Origin: Polyangia bacterium
GTDB taxonomy: Bacteria; Myxococcota_A; Polyangia; Nannocystales; Nannocystaceae
DNA: 64,000 nucleotides
Assembly: GCA_030430565.1 (NCBI GenBank)
Contig: JAUIKS010000005.1
Location: 310,001-374,000 of the forward strand
Direction: 5' to 3'
Every line of letters begins with the position of its first letter. Positions within the stretch are counted from its first letter, which is position 1. This document shows positions 43,458-54,715 of this stretch, in pieces. The notes beneath the pieces are model-generated. The model saw nothing but the letters and a program-made list of their open reading frames with translations. It did not search any database and was not told where the DNA came from. A program made the translations under genes and the position numbers.

Positions 43458-44321
43458 TCAGCCGATGATCGGCAGCGCGCGCTCGTCGTAGAGCGTGTCG
43501 AGCAGCCCCTGCATGGTCTGCTCGACGCGCCCGTACAGCTTCTTGGCCTCGAGCTCGACATCGCCTTCGCGCAGCGTCGACGGCAGCGGGCTGGCGATCG
43601 GCTCGCCGATCTGCACGGTGACCTTGGACGGCAGCGGCACGTAGGGCAGCGCCGCGCCCGGACCGACCAGCACGCCCCAGGGGAACGCGAGCATGATCGG
43701 CAGCGAATTCACGCGCGCCCAGCGGTGCATCCCGAGCCGGCGCGCGAGCCGGCGGCCTTGAGACAGCACGATCATGGTCTCGTGCGCGCCCGCGTTGACC
43801 ACGGGGACGATCGGCGCGCCTGTCCGAACGGACAAGCGCGCGAAGCCCTTGCGGCCCGCGAGGATGATCCGCCTCCGCTCGCGGAACGGCCGGAGGTTCT
43901 CGAGGTCGCCGCCCGGGAACACCAGCAGCTTGTGCCCGGCCTCGAGCACGCGCCGGGCGTTGCGCGGGTGCGCGGGGATGATGCCGACCGAGCGCACGAG
44001 CTCGTTGAGACGTCCGTGCTTGAACAGGATGTCGTGCGCGAGCACGTAGATCGGCTTGTCGTAGCCGACCGAGCGGTAGTAGTGGATCAGGAACAGGCCG
44101 TCGACCGGGTTGAGGCCGGCGTTGTGATTGCCGACCAGCACCGCGGGGCCCTCGGGGAGCCGATCGAGGCCGCGGACCTCGAGGCGGTGGTAGCGGGCGA
44201 GGAGGTCGAACCGCCGGACCGCCGCGCGCAACCTCTTGGGGTCGACCGCGCTGAGCTCGGCGTCCGCATCGCGCCCAAAACGTCCGCCCCGGATCGCGCG
44301 CAGGAGCGGCTCGCGGTTCAT
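43458..44321 (-). CDS. PlsC-like lysophospholipid/glycerolipid acyltransferase
   Basis: The 287-residue protein belongs to the LPLAT superfamily. VLVGNHNAGLNPVDGLFL carries the catalytic His in an NHN variant with Asp seven residues on, as in the DGAT-like branch. LVFPGGDLENLRPF replaces the usual FPEG motif, and APIVPVVNAGAHETM is the acyl-binding region. There is no clear membrane helix, only hydrophobic patches. It would transfer fatty acid to a glycerolipid or a myxobacterial lipid. Its neighbour on the same strand is the ABC1 kinase-like gene. No Shine-Dalgarno is evident at ATG 44321. Confidence 0.87.
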   Translation of the reverse strand: MNREPLLRAIRGGRFGRDADAELSAVDPKRLRAAVRRFDLLARYHRLEVRGLDRLPEGPAVLVGNHNAGLNPVDGLFLIHYYRSVGYDKPIYVLAHDILFKHGRLNELVRSVGIIPAHPRNARRVLEAGHKLLVFPGGDLENLRPFRERRRIILAGRKGFARLSVRTGAPIVPVVNAGAHETMIVLSQGRRLARRLGMHRWARVNSLPIMLAFPWGVLVGPGAALPYVPLPSKVTVQIGEPIASPLPSTLREGDVELEAKKLYGRVEQTMQGLLDTLYDERALPIIG

Positions 44322-44416
44322 CCGCCGCGCGCGAACGAGGTCGCGAACAGTCGTCGCGAACTTCTTCGCGTCGTCCGACGAGAGCTGCGCGTCATCAGGC
44401 GCGTTATCGTACGCGT

Positions 44417-45373
44417 TCAGGCTGATATGCGGAGGGTGTCACGTTTGCGCGTGAACGTCGACACCGTCCCCAGGTCCTCCCCAGTAAACGCCGTTCGAGA
44501 GAAGCGGAGCAGCCTGCGCGCGACCGCTTCTGGTCGCTCGAGGAACCCGCAGTGACCAAAGTTCGCCCACTCCTCGATGAGCGTATGCGCCGGCATGTGC
44601 TGCTTGAAGAACTCCAGGTGGCAGCGCGGCAGGATTAATTCATCGCGACCCCACAGCAGCAGCGTCGGCATGTCGAGCCGCGCGAGCTCCTCGGGGCGCA
44701 GCATGTCGTCGAGCGTGATGCTGTCGAGCAGCCGGCGCAGCTGCGGATGCGAGAAGCGGTTGCGGATGCCGTGGGCGAGCACGTGCCGCAGGCCCTGCGG
44801 GGAGCGGACGAGCATGCGGTCGACGAACTCGAGCGCCTGCGAGTGGCGCTCGATCCGGAACGTGTCGAGGAAGCGTTGAAAGCTCGCCTCGCAGGGGGTC
44901 GGCGCGCCGCCCGGGCAAATCAGCACGAGCGCCTGGACCTTGTCGGGGTTGGCGGCGGCGTAGCGCGTCGCCGCGAAGCCGCCCATCGACGTCCCCACCA
45001 GGATCACCGGCTCGTCGATGACGCGGTCGAGGGTCTCGCTGAGCCCGTCCAGCATCGAGTCGCGGTCGAGTCCGCCCGTCGGGAGCTCGCTGAAGCCGTG
45101 ACCCGGGCAGTCGGGCGCGGTCACGCGGCGCGCGTGGGCGGTGAGGCGACTGAGCATCTGGGTGTACGAGAGCCCGTTCGCGCTGATGCCGTGCAGCAGG
45201 ACGATCGGCGGCAGCTCTCCGTGACCTGCCCGATCGAGCACGTGCATGCGCCCGACCGAGGTCGGGAGCCAGCGGCTCTCATATCCGCGAGCGTTGAGGA
45301 CGCGTCGCGTAATGCGTTCGGTGACCGTCAGCAACGTTTTGAATTCAAGCAGGTTCGACTCGCGCCTGTCCAC
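44417..45373 (-). CDS. Alpha/beta-fold hydrolase
   Basis: From the GTG at 45373 the product has 318 residues. It shows the oxyanion motif LLHGISANGLSY, DCPGHGFSELP, the nucleophile elbow LVGTSMGGFAA (Ser129), the acid residue in LLWGRDELILP and the catalytic His in NFGHCGFLERPE. A cap helix region lies between 150 and 225. This fits esterase, lipase or acyl-transfer members; the substrate is unknown. The open frame extends to 45736, but the extra part is Arg/Ala/Thr-rich and overlaps the promoter region of the divergent TonB-like gene. The start is therefore a best guess. No signal peptide is apparent from this start. Confidence 0.85.
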   Translation of the reverse strand: MDRRESNLLEFKTLLTVTERITRRVLNARGYESRWLPTSVGRMHVLDRAGHGELPPIVLLHGISANGLSYTQMLSRLTAHARRVTAPDCPGHGFSELPTGGLDRDSMLDGLSETLDRVIDEPVILVGTSMGGFAATRYAAANPDKVQALVLICPGGAPTPCEASFQRFLDTFRIERHSQALEFVDRMLVRSPQGLRHVLAHGIRNRFSHPQLRRLLDSITLDDMLRPEELARLDMPTLLLWGRDELILPRCHLEFFKQHMPAHTLIEEWANFGHCGFLERPEAVARRLLRFSRTAFTGEDLGTVSTFTRKRDTLRISA

Positions 45374-45735
45374 AAACCGACGAACTTCTCGCGCGAGGGA
45401 GTGGGCCTCGTCACAGGGTGTGAAAGCGTTCGCGCACGTGGGGGCGCGCAGGAGCACGCGTCGCGTAGGCGCTTGCACAGCCCGCGCGAATGATTTCGCG
45501 GGGTCGAGCTGGGCGCGTGTGCGCGGACCTGCGTCGGGCGTCGTCGCGCGCTCGCACGGCGGCGCAAGAAATCCTCGCCGGGTGGCAATGGAGAGCGTGA
45601 GCCCGGCGGCGTGACCCCGGGCGGAGCCGCCTGCTCGGGCAGCGCGGCGCAGCGGTCGGAGTCTGGCTCCGCGACGCGTCGAGCGTTCGCTCGGTTGTCT
45701 CGCGGCGCGCTGAGCTCGCGAGGCAGGAGGACACA
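45374..45735. other. Divergent intergenic region between hydrolase and TonB-like gene
   Basis: These 362 bases may include extra N-terminal codons of the hydrolase. The only sure element is AGGAGG (45725-45730), 5 nt before ATG 45736 of the TonB-like gene. No hairpin or RNA gene is apparent. Confidence 0.45.
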
Positions 45736-46551
45736 ATGTTCGAGCACTACATGAAGCACAAGCAGGTCGACCCGCGCCGGCGCAGGCGCGTGATCGTGGC
45801 GGCGAACGTGGCCGCGAGCTTGACCGTCGGCATGCTGATGTTTGTCTGGGTCGCCGACAAGATGTCGATCGCGAAGGTCGAGGCGCCGACCACCGACTAC
45901 GTGCTGGTCCAGATGATGGCGACGACCGCGACGCCGGCTCCGCCGCCGCCGCCGCCGCCGCTCGGCAGCAAAGAGGCGCCGGACGAGGTCGAGGAGAAGA
46001 CGCCGGTCGAGGACGAGGAGATCCCGGTCGAGGACATCGTCCAGCCCGACAAGAAGCAGCTGAAGCCCGTCAAAGACCGGGGCGACAACTTCTTGCAGAA
46101 GCGCGGCGACCCGCTCGGGCACAAACTCGGCGTCCCCGGCGGAAAAAAAGACGGGGTGGTCGGCAACCTCCTCAACAACAACAAAGATCTCGTCATCGGT
46201 GACCCTCCCGGCCTTCTCCAGCCGAAGAAGACCGAGACCCGACCGCCCGAGCCGATCTCGGCGGTCAAGTCCCGCTGCGACTACTGCCCCGACCCCGACC
46301 CGAACAAGCTCGCCGGGACCCGCGCCGCGATGTTTGATCGGCGCGCCGGCACCAACCGCACGCAGTTCTGCGTCGGGCCCAGCGGGACGGTCGAGACCGC
46401 CAAGACCGTCAAGCGTTTCCCCGGTGATCCCAAGGTCGACTCGATCTGCCTCGAGACCGTCAAGTCGTGGCGCATCAAGCCGCTGCGCGTGGACGGCAAG
46501 GCGATCCGCTCGTGCAGCACGGTCACCTTCAAGCTGTCTTTTCGAGAATAA
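45736..46551 (+). CDS. TonB-family energy-transducer-like protein
   Basis: The 271-residue protein has a basic N-terminus, one membrane anchor (about 20-40), a run of prolines (PAPPPPPPPLG) and an acidic/Val/Glu linker (VEDEEIPVEDIVQPDKKQ). A C-terminal domain of about 90 residues (about 180-271) has two Cys pairs (CDYCPDPD, QFCVGPSG) and the TonB-like end DSICLETVKSWRIKPLRVDG. It is related to the myxobacterial AgmX/TonB C-terminal group. It probably links the inner membrane to outer-membrane cargo or receptors. No exbB/exbD lies nearby. A strong ribosome-binding site AGGAGG and a strong terminator bracket the gene. Confidence 0.82.
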   Translation: MFEHYMKHKQVDPRRRRRVIVAANVAASLTVGMLMFVWVADKMSIAKVEAPTTDYVLVQMMATTATPAPPPPPPPLGSKEAPDEVEEKTPVEDEEIPVEDIVQPDKKQLKPVKDRGDNFLQKRGDPLGHKLGVPGGKKDGVVGNLLNNNKDLVIGDPPGLLQPKKTETRPPEPISAVKSRCDYCPDPDPNKLAGTRAAMFDRRAGTNRTQFCVGPSGTVETAKTVKRFPGDPKVDSICLETVKSWRIKPLRVDGKAIRSCSTVTFKLSFRE

Positions 46552-46619
46552 GATTCTCTGAAGCCTGAGCAGCTCTGAAATTCGAAAAAGATTCCTCTCG
46601 GTCCCTGTGTCGTCGTCCT

Positions 46620-46654
46620 GACCCCGGTGCGCTCTGCACCGGGGTCGTTTTTTG
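46620..46654 (+). terminator. Strong intrinsic terminator after the TonB-like gene
   Basis: An 11-bp stem GACCCCGGTGC / GCACCGGGGTC (46620-46630 and 46636-46646) with loop GCTCT is followed by GTTTTTT. Confidence 0.95.
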
Positions 46655-46712
46655 CCCGCGCGAGCGCGCGCCTGGCTTCTGTGGCGGTCGTGAGCGTGTC
46701 ATCATCCGCGCC

Positions 46713-48530
<1,818 letters not shown>

Positions 48531-48603
48531 GCGGGCGCGCGAGCTCGGCGCGGCCCGATGCCGTCGCGGATGTCCGAAGGTTCGCGTCGTGCACGCGCGG
48601 CGG

Positions 48604-49968
48604 CTACGGGGCCGAGGCGGGGCGCTTCGGCTGCTGCCCCAGGCTCTCGCCCAAGGCGAAGGCCATCTCGAGGGACTGCCGGTAGTTGAGGCGCGGGTCG
48701 CAGGCGCTCGCGTAGTTGCGGTCGAGGTCGGCCTCGCCGAGCCCGCCGCCGACGCACTCGGTCACGTCGTCGCCCGTGAGCTCGAAGTGCACGCCGCCGA
48801 GCAGCGTGCCGGCGTCTTTGTGAATCGCGAAGGACCGCCGGATCTCGCCGAGGATGTCGTTGAAGCTGCGCGTCTTGACGCCGCTCTCCGTCTTGACCGT
48901 GTTGCCGTGCATCGGGTCGCAGACCCACAGCACGCGCAGCCCGGCCGACTGGATCGCCGAGAGCAGCCCCGGCAGGCCGCGGGCGACGCGGTCGACCCCC
49001 ATGCGCGTGATGAACACGAGCTTGCCGGGCTCGTTGTCGGGGTTGAGCGCGCGCGCGAGCGCGATCGCGTCCTCGCCGGTCGTCGTCGGTCCCAGCTTGA
49101 CGCCGACGGGGTTGCGGATCCCGCGGAAGAACTCGACGTGGGCGCCGTCGAGGGCCCGCGTGCGCTCGCCGATCCACGGCAGGTGCGCGGTCAGGTTGTA
49201 GTAGCCCTCGCGGCGCGGGACGTGGCGGGTCTGCGCGGACTCGTAGCGGAGGTTGAGGCCCTCGTGGCTGGTGAAGAACTCGACGCGCGTGAGGTCGTCG
49301 AAGCTGCCCTCGCCGAGCGCCTCCATGAACTCGAGCGCCTCGCCGAGCTGTCGCGTGTAGTCTTGGTAGCGCGCGCGCAGCTCATCCGAGATCCCGGCGC
49401 GCTCGAGGAACGCGAGGTCCCAGTACTCCGGGTGGTGGAGATCGGCGAAGCCGCCGGCGCTGAGCGAGCGGATGAAGTTCAGGGTCAGCGCGGCGTGCTG
49501 GTAGCCGTCGAGCATGCGCGTCGGGTCAGGCCTGCGCGACTCGGCGCCGAACTCGAGGCGGTTGACGAGGTCGCCGAAGTAGCTCGGGTGGGCCACGCCC
49601 TCGCGGACCTCCGTGGGCTTCGAGCGCGGCTTCGCGTACTGCCCCGCGAGCCGCCCGACGCGGACGACCGGGCGCTTGCCGAGATGGATCAGCACCAGCG
49701 ACATCTGCAGCAGGATCTTGAGCTTGTTGGCGATGATGTCGGAGACGCAGTCGTCGAGCGTCTCGGCGCAGTCGCCCCCCTGCAGCAGGAAGCGGCGTCC
49801 CTCCTGCGCGTCCGCGATGTACGACTTGAGGCGCTCGACCTCCCACGAGGTCACGAGCGGCGGCAAGCGCTGAAGCTTGCGGACGACGGCGTCGAGCGCG
49901 TCGCGGTCCGGGTAGATCACTTCCTGCGCCTGCAGGCGCTGCTCCCAGGAGTTGGGCGACCAGGTCAT
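48604..49968 (-). CDS. aroG: Class II 3-deoxy-D-arabino-heptulosonate-7-phosphate synthase
   Basis: DAHP synthase joins PEP and erythrose 4-phosphate, the entry step of aromatic amino-acid synthesis. The 454-residue product is of the plant/mycobacterial class II type: WEVERLKSYIADAQEGRRFL, LLQGGDCAE (metal-binding Cys), VRVGRLAGQYAKPRS, FFTSHEGLNLRYE, NPVGVKLGPTTT, WVCDPMHGNT (metal His), HFELTGDDVTECVGG and SACDPRLNYRQSLEMAF. All motifs are intact. A -10-like TATAGA lies about 11 nt before the ATG on the minus strand. No other aromatic-pathway gene is adjacent. Confidence 0.96.
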   Translation of the reverse strand: MTWSPNSWEQRLQAQEVIYPDRDALDAVVRKLQRLPPLVTSWEVERLKSYIADAQEGRRFLLQGGDCAETLDDCVSDIIANKLKILLQMSLVLIHLGKRPVVRVGRLAGQYAKPRSKPTEVREGVAHPSYFGDLVNRLEFGAESRRPDPTRMLDGYQHAALTLNFIRSLSAGGFADLHHPEYWDLAFLERAGISDELRARYQDYTRQLGEALEFMEALGEGSFDDLTRVEFFTSHEGLNLRYESAQTRHVPRREGYYNLTAHLPWIGERTRALDGAHVEFFRGIRNPVGVKLGPTTTGEDAIALARALNPDNEPGKLVFITRMGVDRVARGLPGLLSAIQSAGLRVLWVCDPMHGNTVKTESGVKTRSFNDILGEIRRSFAIHKDAGTLLGGVHFELTGDDVTECVGGGLGEADLDRNYASACDPRLNYRQSLEMAFALGESLGQQPKRPASAP

Positions 49969-50042
49969 GCTGCGCGGAGTCTATACAGGATCTTCGCGGG
50001 CGGCAGGCAGGCGCGGCGAGCGGCGCTCGCCGCCACGGGCCG

Positions 50043-51023
50043 CTAGAGCCCGCAGCTGTACTTGGAGAGCGGGTTGGGCTTGTCGCCGACGATCTCGATG
50101 ACGCGATCGCCACCGCCCTCGGGGAACGAGGCGTTGACCCACAGCTCGTGGGTGCCGTCGCCGTTGAGATCGATCGCGCCGTAGAGCGTGAAGATCTCGA
50201 GGTTGGTCTTGGTCTCGTCGAGGAGCACGAGCTTGTCCGGGCTCTTGCTCGAGCGCATGAACAGGCCGCTGAACAGGTAGCGCTCGGTGTCCTTGGGGTT
50301 GATGACGTTGGCCGAGTAGAACGCGTCGGGCTGCGAGTCGCCGTTGACGTCGAGGGACGCGACCTGGTGGAAGTTGACCGGCTCGCCGGCGGCTTTCTTC
50401 GAGTTGGAGGCGATCGCCTCCTCGATCGCCTTCTTGTCCTTGGCGTCGATCGAGTTGGTCCGGCTCGCGGAGGTCGTGTCCTCGCGCGAGACGGGGAGGA
50501 ACTTCTGGGCGGCGGACTTCGGGTAGATGCCGAGGTCGAAGGCCTGGCCGCCGTCGAGCTTGGGGGTAGCGAAGCTCGTGGGCTTGCCGTCGCCGGGCTC
50601 GCAGAGCGCGTTCTTGGGATCGCCGATCTTGTCGAGCTCGGTCGCGTGCTCGGCCTTGAGGTAGACCTCGCCGTCCTTCTTGACGAGCTTGCCGCAGTCC
50701 TTGCCGCCCATGAGCTTCTTCTTGTCCTTGTCGAAGCAGCCCAGCGGGATGAGGGCGCCGTCGATGGAGAAGAACACCGCGCTGGTCTCGGGCGGCACGG
50801 GGCCCGAGATGTCGGGGCCGTCGGTGTTGACGGTGTCGATGCTGGTGCCCGGGTCGCGCTGCTTGACCGGCTCGTCGGCTTTCTTCTCGGGCTCCTTCTT
50901 GTCGCCCTTGGTGTCGGCGGCTTTGTCACCGCCGTCGCAGGCGGGCGTGACCACCACGGTCGCCAGCAGGGACAGGGCCGTGATCATCGAGGACGCGAGG
51001 GAGACACGAGGCGTGACCGTCAT
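50043..51023 (-). CDS. Lipoprotein with FG-GAP-like calcium-binding segments
   Basis: The 326-residue precursor has a signal with lipobox (VTPAC, Cys29), then a Lys/Asp/Glu-rich linker (about 30-60) and a beta-rich body. Two segments, SLDVNGDSQPDAFYS and IDLNGDGTHELWV, have the DxNGDxxxD calcium-binding pattern found in FG-GAP/VCBS repeats. Four further Cys occur (GCFDKDKKK, KDCGKL, LCEPGDG, YSCGL), so disulfides are likely in the periplasm or on the surface. The function is unknown. A -10-like TAGGTT (51033-51038, minus) lies 9 nt before the ATG. Confidence 0.78.
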   Translation of the reverse strand: MTVTPRVSLASSMITALSLLATVVVTPACDGGDKAADTKGDKKEPEKKADEPVKQRDPGTSIDTVNTDGPDISGPVPPETSAVFFSIDGALIPLGCFDKDKKKLMGGKDCGKLVKKDGEVYLKAEHATELDKIGDPKNALCEPGDGKPTSFATPKLDGGQAFDLGIYPKSAAQKFLPVSREDTTSASRTNSIDAKDKKAIEEAIASNSKKAAGEPVNFHQVASLDVNGDSQPDAFYSANVINPKDTERYLFSGLFMRSSKSPDKLVLLDETKTNLEIFTLYGAIDLNGDGTHELWVNASFPEGGGDRVIEIVGDKPNPLSKYSCGL

Positions 51024-51097
51024 AGCCGGGCAAACCTAGCTCGAATCGCGCACTGCGTCACGCGGGCGCGATTCGGCGCGCGCGTGCTGGCGCCGCG

Positions 51098-54076
51098 TCA
51101 GGACGGGCCGCCGAGCAGGCGCTCGAGCGCCTGCTTGGCCTCCTTCGGCAGGCCGCCCGCGTGCTTCTGCGCGGCGCTCGCCAGCTCGCGCGCCATGTCC
51201 TGCTTGCCGAGCGCGGCGGCGGCGAGGGCGACGACGACGACGGTGTCGACGGGGCCCTCGTCGAGCCCCCCCGTCGCGCGCTGCAGGAGCACGCCCGCGC
51301 CCGCCTTGTCCCGCGCGGCGAGGCGCTCGGCGCGGATCGCCAGGGTGATCGGGTGCAGCGGCGCGATCGCGGTCGTCCGCTGGTAGGCGAGGTCGATGAG
51401 CGCGGCGTCCTCGGTGACGCGCGCGAGCATCAGCAGCCGGGCCGCGGGGTCGAGCGAGAGCGCGTCGATCTGCACCGCCTCCTTGAGGACCGCTTTCTCG
51501 GCCGCGATGTCGCTCGTGCGGCGCGCGAACTCGGCGAGCTTGACGAGCGGCTCGATGGCCTCGCGGTGAAAGCCGCGGGCCTGCTCGAGGTGCTTGCGCG
51601 CGGACTTCCAGCTCGGCCCCTGCAGCAGCACCTCGGCCAGCAGCATGCGGGTCGGGAAGCCGTCGCCGCCGTTTTGGATCAGCTGCTGCAGGGTCCGCGA
51701 CGCGCCGTCGAAGTCGCTCTGGCTGGCCTGCTCGAGCGCGCGCTTGTAGAGCGCGTCGCGCTGATCGGCGCCGGCCGCCGGCGAGCCGTCGCCGCGCGCG
51801 GGCGTCGGGTGCCAGCCGCCGATCTTTGTTGCGAGCTGTTTTTTGAGCCATGTCTCAAAGTCGCGCTCGATCGCCGGCATGTCCTTGCCGAGATGCTGGC
51901 GAAACAGCGCCTCGGTCGAGCGCCCCTCGGCGTAGCCCTTGAGCACCTTGATCAGCGCGGGCAGCCCGTAGGTCTCGCCGAGGTAGCGGATCGCGTAGGC
52001 GGCCTCGGAGTAGGCGACCTCCATCATCACCGGGCTCTCGGCCCGCAAAAACGCGAGCTCGAGCTCGTGCAGCTTGCGCAGCTTGCCCTTGCGCTGGGCG
52101 GCCGCGAGCAGCTCGGCGCTCTCGCGCGCCCACGAGGGGTCGGCGACCTCGCTCTCCCACTCGCTGAGGCCCTCGGTGAACCACCGGGGCACGCGGCCCT
52201 TGCTGAGCTGGATCGCGTAGACGTGGGCGAGCTCGTGCCAGATGACCTGGTCGATGTTGTGCGTGCCGTAGTAGGGGCCGATCAGCGTGATCACCGGGCC
52301 GAAGCACACGCCGACGGCGCCGAGGCTGGGCACGCCGATGGTCCGGATCGAGAAGTCGGTGGGGTTGTTGAACATCTCGACGCGCAGCGGGCCTGGGTCG
52401 AGGCCGTAGCGCTTGTCGAGGCCCGCGCGCGCGCGCTGGATCGCCGCGGCGACGCTGTCCTCGATCAGCTCGTGGTCCTCGGTCGGCAGGCGCAGCTCGA
52501 GCTGCTTGCCGCGCTTGCGCAGGGTGTAGTCGCGGTCGATCTTGTTGTCGAAGAGATCGAGGACGTTGCGCGTGCGCTCGTTGAAGCGGTCGCGCTTCCA
52601 GGCCTGCGCCAGCGCCTCCCGGCCGCGCGGCTCGTGCCCGAGGCGCAGCAGGTTGAGGCCGTAGGCCGACTGAACGTAGGGGTTGCGCGGCGCGATCGCG
52701 GCCGCGTCGGCGAGCACCTCGTCGGCCTCCGGGTACAGGTGCTTGTAGACGAGGAGGTCGCTGACGAGGGTGAAGAAGTCGCCGCCGTCGGGGATCCGCG
52801 CGAGCACGCGGTCGCGCGCGCGCTGGTAGTCCGCGCGCGCGCCCTCGACCCAGTCGAGCGCGCCGATCACCGCGAGGCCCGGGATGTGCTCGGGGTTGAT
52901 CGAGAACACCTGCTGCTGGACGCGCGCGCGGGCTTCGTCGTGGCGCCCCTCGATCGCGGAGATCCGGCCGAGCAGCGCGTGCGCGTCGGGGTGCTTTGGG
53001 TTGACCACGAGCGCGCGCTCAGCCGCCCGCGTCGCGTCGGCGAGCCGCAGCTCCCGCAGCATGACGGCGGCCACGCCCGCGAGCGCGTCGGGGTGCCAGG
53101 CGTCGCGCTCGAGCAGGATCCCGTAGGTCTCGGCGGCCTCGCTGGAGGCGTACTTCTCGGTGAACACCGCGCCCCGCAGCAGCAGCAGCCGATCCTCGAT
53201 CAAGAACAGCAGCGGGTCTTGGCCGGCCTGGCGCGCCTTCGCGATCGACTGCTCGGCCTCGCCGAGCACCATGTTGGCGTCGTGGAAGGCCCCGCTCGTG
53301 CCGCGGCCCAGGGCGGCCTGCGCGACCGCGATCAGCTGGGCCGCGCCTTTGGTCGTGCCCGCGTCGTAGGCGTCGTAGAGCTTGTCCATCAGCGCGCGGG
53401 CCTCGCTGTCCTCGCGGCGGCCGCTGGCGACCAGCAGCTCGAGCAGCTCGCCGGTGATCGCGAGGTCGTCGGGCCGGGCCTTGAGCGCGTCTCGCAGGTG
53501 CGTCTCGGCACCCTTGAGATCGCCGCGGAGCCTCGCCAATCGCGCGTGGTCGCGGAGCGCGTCGGCGCGGGCGGCCGCCGGAAGCGTGCGGAGTTTGCCG
53601 GCGGCGAGCAGCGCCTCGGCGTCCGCGTAGCGACCGAGGATGAGCTGCGCGTGGAACAGGGCTCGCCGCGCGGCGTGATCGCTGGGCTTGCGCGTGACGA
53701 GCGGCCCCAGGAAGTCGACGGCGCCCTCGTAGTTGCCCGCGGCGATCGCCGTGAACGCCTGCTCGCGCGAGCTCACGGGCGTCGGCGCGGGGCGCTTCTC
53801 GGGCGGCGCCTCGTCGAGGCCCGCGTCGGGCCCGGCGCGACCGGGGCTGTAGGCGTCCCAGTCCGCCGGCTGCGCGCCGCCTGTGGCGGTCGCGCCCGAC
53901 TCGGTCCCTGACGTCGCGTCGGGTGGCGTCACCGGGTCGACGCGCTTACAGCTGGCGGCGCCGGCGAGGAGGGAGAAATCGAGCAGCAGGAGGAGCGCGG
54001 ACGCGCCGAGCCTGCGTCGCCAGAGTCGCCAGAGGAGGGGCCGCAGAGCACGCGTCGGCTTCGTCACCGTGGACAT
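51098..54076 (-). CDS. TPR-containing lipoprotein with MA-type zinc metallopeptidase domain
   Basis: The 992-residue precursor has a basic N-terminus, a hydrophobic stretch and a lipobox-like AGAASC (Cys43). TPR-type helices follow (about 120-500), then a gluzincin-like domain with VIWHELAHVYA (HExxH at 614-618) and WFTEGLSEWE (Glu635 as the third zinc ligand). More TPR helices follow to the end. This layout matches the 'peptidase MA-like' TPR proteins of Myxococcota. It is likely extracytoplasmic and may process or assemble surface proteins. A TTG start nine codons upstream is open but less likely than ATG 54076. It is divergent from the gene at 54146. Confidence 0.87.
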   Translation of the reverse strand: MSTVTKPTRALRPLLWRLWRRRLGASALLLLLDFSLLAGAASCKRVDPVTPPDATSGTESGATATGGAQPADWDAYSPGRAGPDAGLDEAPPEKRPAPTPVSSREQAFTAIAAGNYEGAVDFLGPLVTRKPSDHAARRALFHAQLILGRYADAEALLAAGKLRTLPAAARADALRDHARLARLRGDLKGAETHLRDALKARPDDLAITGELLELLVASGRREDSEARALMDKLYDAYDAGTTKGAAQLIAVAQAALGRGTSGAFHDANMVLGEAEQSIAKARQAGQDPLLFLIEDRLLLLRGAVFTEKYASSEAAETYGILLERDAWHPDALAGVAAVMLRELRLADATRAAERALVVNPKHPDAHALLGRISAIEGRHDEARARVQQQVFSINPEHIPGLAVIGALDWVEGARADYQRARDRVLARIPDGGDFFTLVSDLLVYKHLYPEADEVLADAAAIAPRNPYVQSAYGLNLLRLGHEPRGREALAQAWKRDRFNERTRNVLDLFDNKIDRDYTLRKRGKQLELRLPTEDHELIEDSVAAAIQRARAGLDKRYGLDPGPLRVEMFNNPTDFSIRTIGVPSLGAVGVCFGPVITLIGPYYGTHNIDQVIWHELAHVYAIQLSKGRVPRWFTEGLSEWESEVADPSWARESAELLAAAQRKGKLRKLHELELAFLRAESPVMMEVAYSEAAYAIRYLGETYGLPALIKVLKGYAEGRSTEALFRQHLGKDMPAIERDFETWLKKQLATKIGGWHPTPARGDGSPAAGADQRDALYKRALEQASQSDFDGASRTLQQLIQNGGDGFPTRMLLAEVLLQGPSWKSARKHLEQARGFHREAIEPLVKLAEFARRTSDIAAEKAVLKEAVQIDALSLDPAARLLMLARVTEDAALIDLAYQRTTAIAPLHPITLAIRAERLAARDKAGAGVLLQRATGGLDEGPVDTVVVVALAAAALGKQDMARELASAAQKHAGGLPKEAKQALERLLGGPS

Positions 54077-54145
54077 GTGCAAAAATTCTGGGCAGCGAGC
54101 CAAGGACTGTCAAACCGCGGCAGCGGCTTTGCTATGCTCCGCCAT

Positions 54146-54652
54146 ATGCCAGGCTCCAGCGCTCACACGGCCTACTCGCCCGAGGTCTACGAGAACTTTG
54201 ACTCCTTCATGCAGCAGGTGATCAAGGATACGTACGACCGCGGGGCCAAGCGGGCCGAATTCGTGGCGTTGATGCTCGCCTCGGGGGAGCTGATCCCGAT
54301 GGCGTGGGGGCGGATGCGCAAAAGCGGCGTCCGCGAGCTCGCGGTGGGGGCGGCGGGCGTCGTCGCGCTGCGCTACGCGATCGCCTACGTCGTCAGCGGG
54401 CCGATCGGTCTCGCGCTCACCGGCTTCACCATAGCGACGCTGATCTCGTTCTTCTGGTCCAACCAAAAAGAGGTCCTGGCGCGCCGTGTGCCGTACAAGC
54501 AGCTGATCAACGACACGCGCGAGAAGTACGAGGACATCCAGGCGCGATACCGCGACGGGCGCTACGACGCGGGCGAGCGCGCGCTGCTGATCGAGGGGCT
54601 CCTGCGCAGGATGCTCTCGGAGATCGAGGCGCCGATCCAGAGCGCGAGCTAG
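54146..54652 (+). CDS. Membrane-associated protein of unknown function
   Basis: The 168-residue protein has two hydrophobic helices (VRELAVGAAGVVALRYAIAY and GPIGLALTGFTIATLISFFW, about 64-107) between a basic helical N-terminus and a charged helical C-terminus (LINDTREKYEDIQARYRDGR). The hairpin topology would leave both ends in the cytoplasm. I do not recognise a family. TATGCT (54133-54138) is 7 nt before the ATG and no Shine-Dalgarno is present, so translation may be leaderless. An ATG at 54134 is an alternative. Confidence 0.72.
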   Translation: MPGSSAHTAYSPEVYENFDSFMQQVIKDTYDRGAKRAEFVALMLASGELIPMAWGRMRKSGVRELAVGAAGVVALRYAIAYVVSGPIGLALTGFTIATLISFFWSNQKEVLARRVPYKQLINDTREKYEDIQARYRDGRYDAGERALLIEGLLRRMLSEIEAPIQSAS

Positions 54653-54715
54653 TCTTCGGGCCATATCGCCCACGCGGCGAGCTGTCGCGCGACATCACCG
54701 TGGTATATCGACGGG

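Noticed and set aside
45374..45736. About 120 extra N-terminal residues of the alpha/beta hydrolase
   Set aside because: The segment is Arg/Ala/Thr-rich without structure and overlaps the promoter and ribosome-binding site of the divergent TonB-like gene.
51161..53911. Plus-strand open frame of about 900 codons
   Set aside because: It is antisense to the TPR metallopeptidase gene, which has HExxH and a signal peptide.
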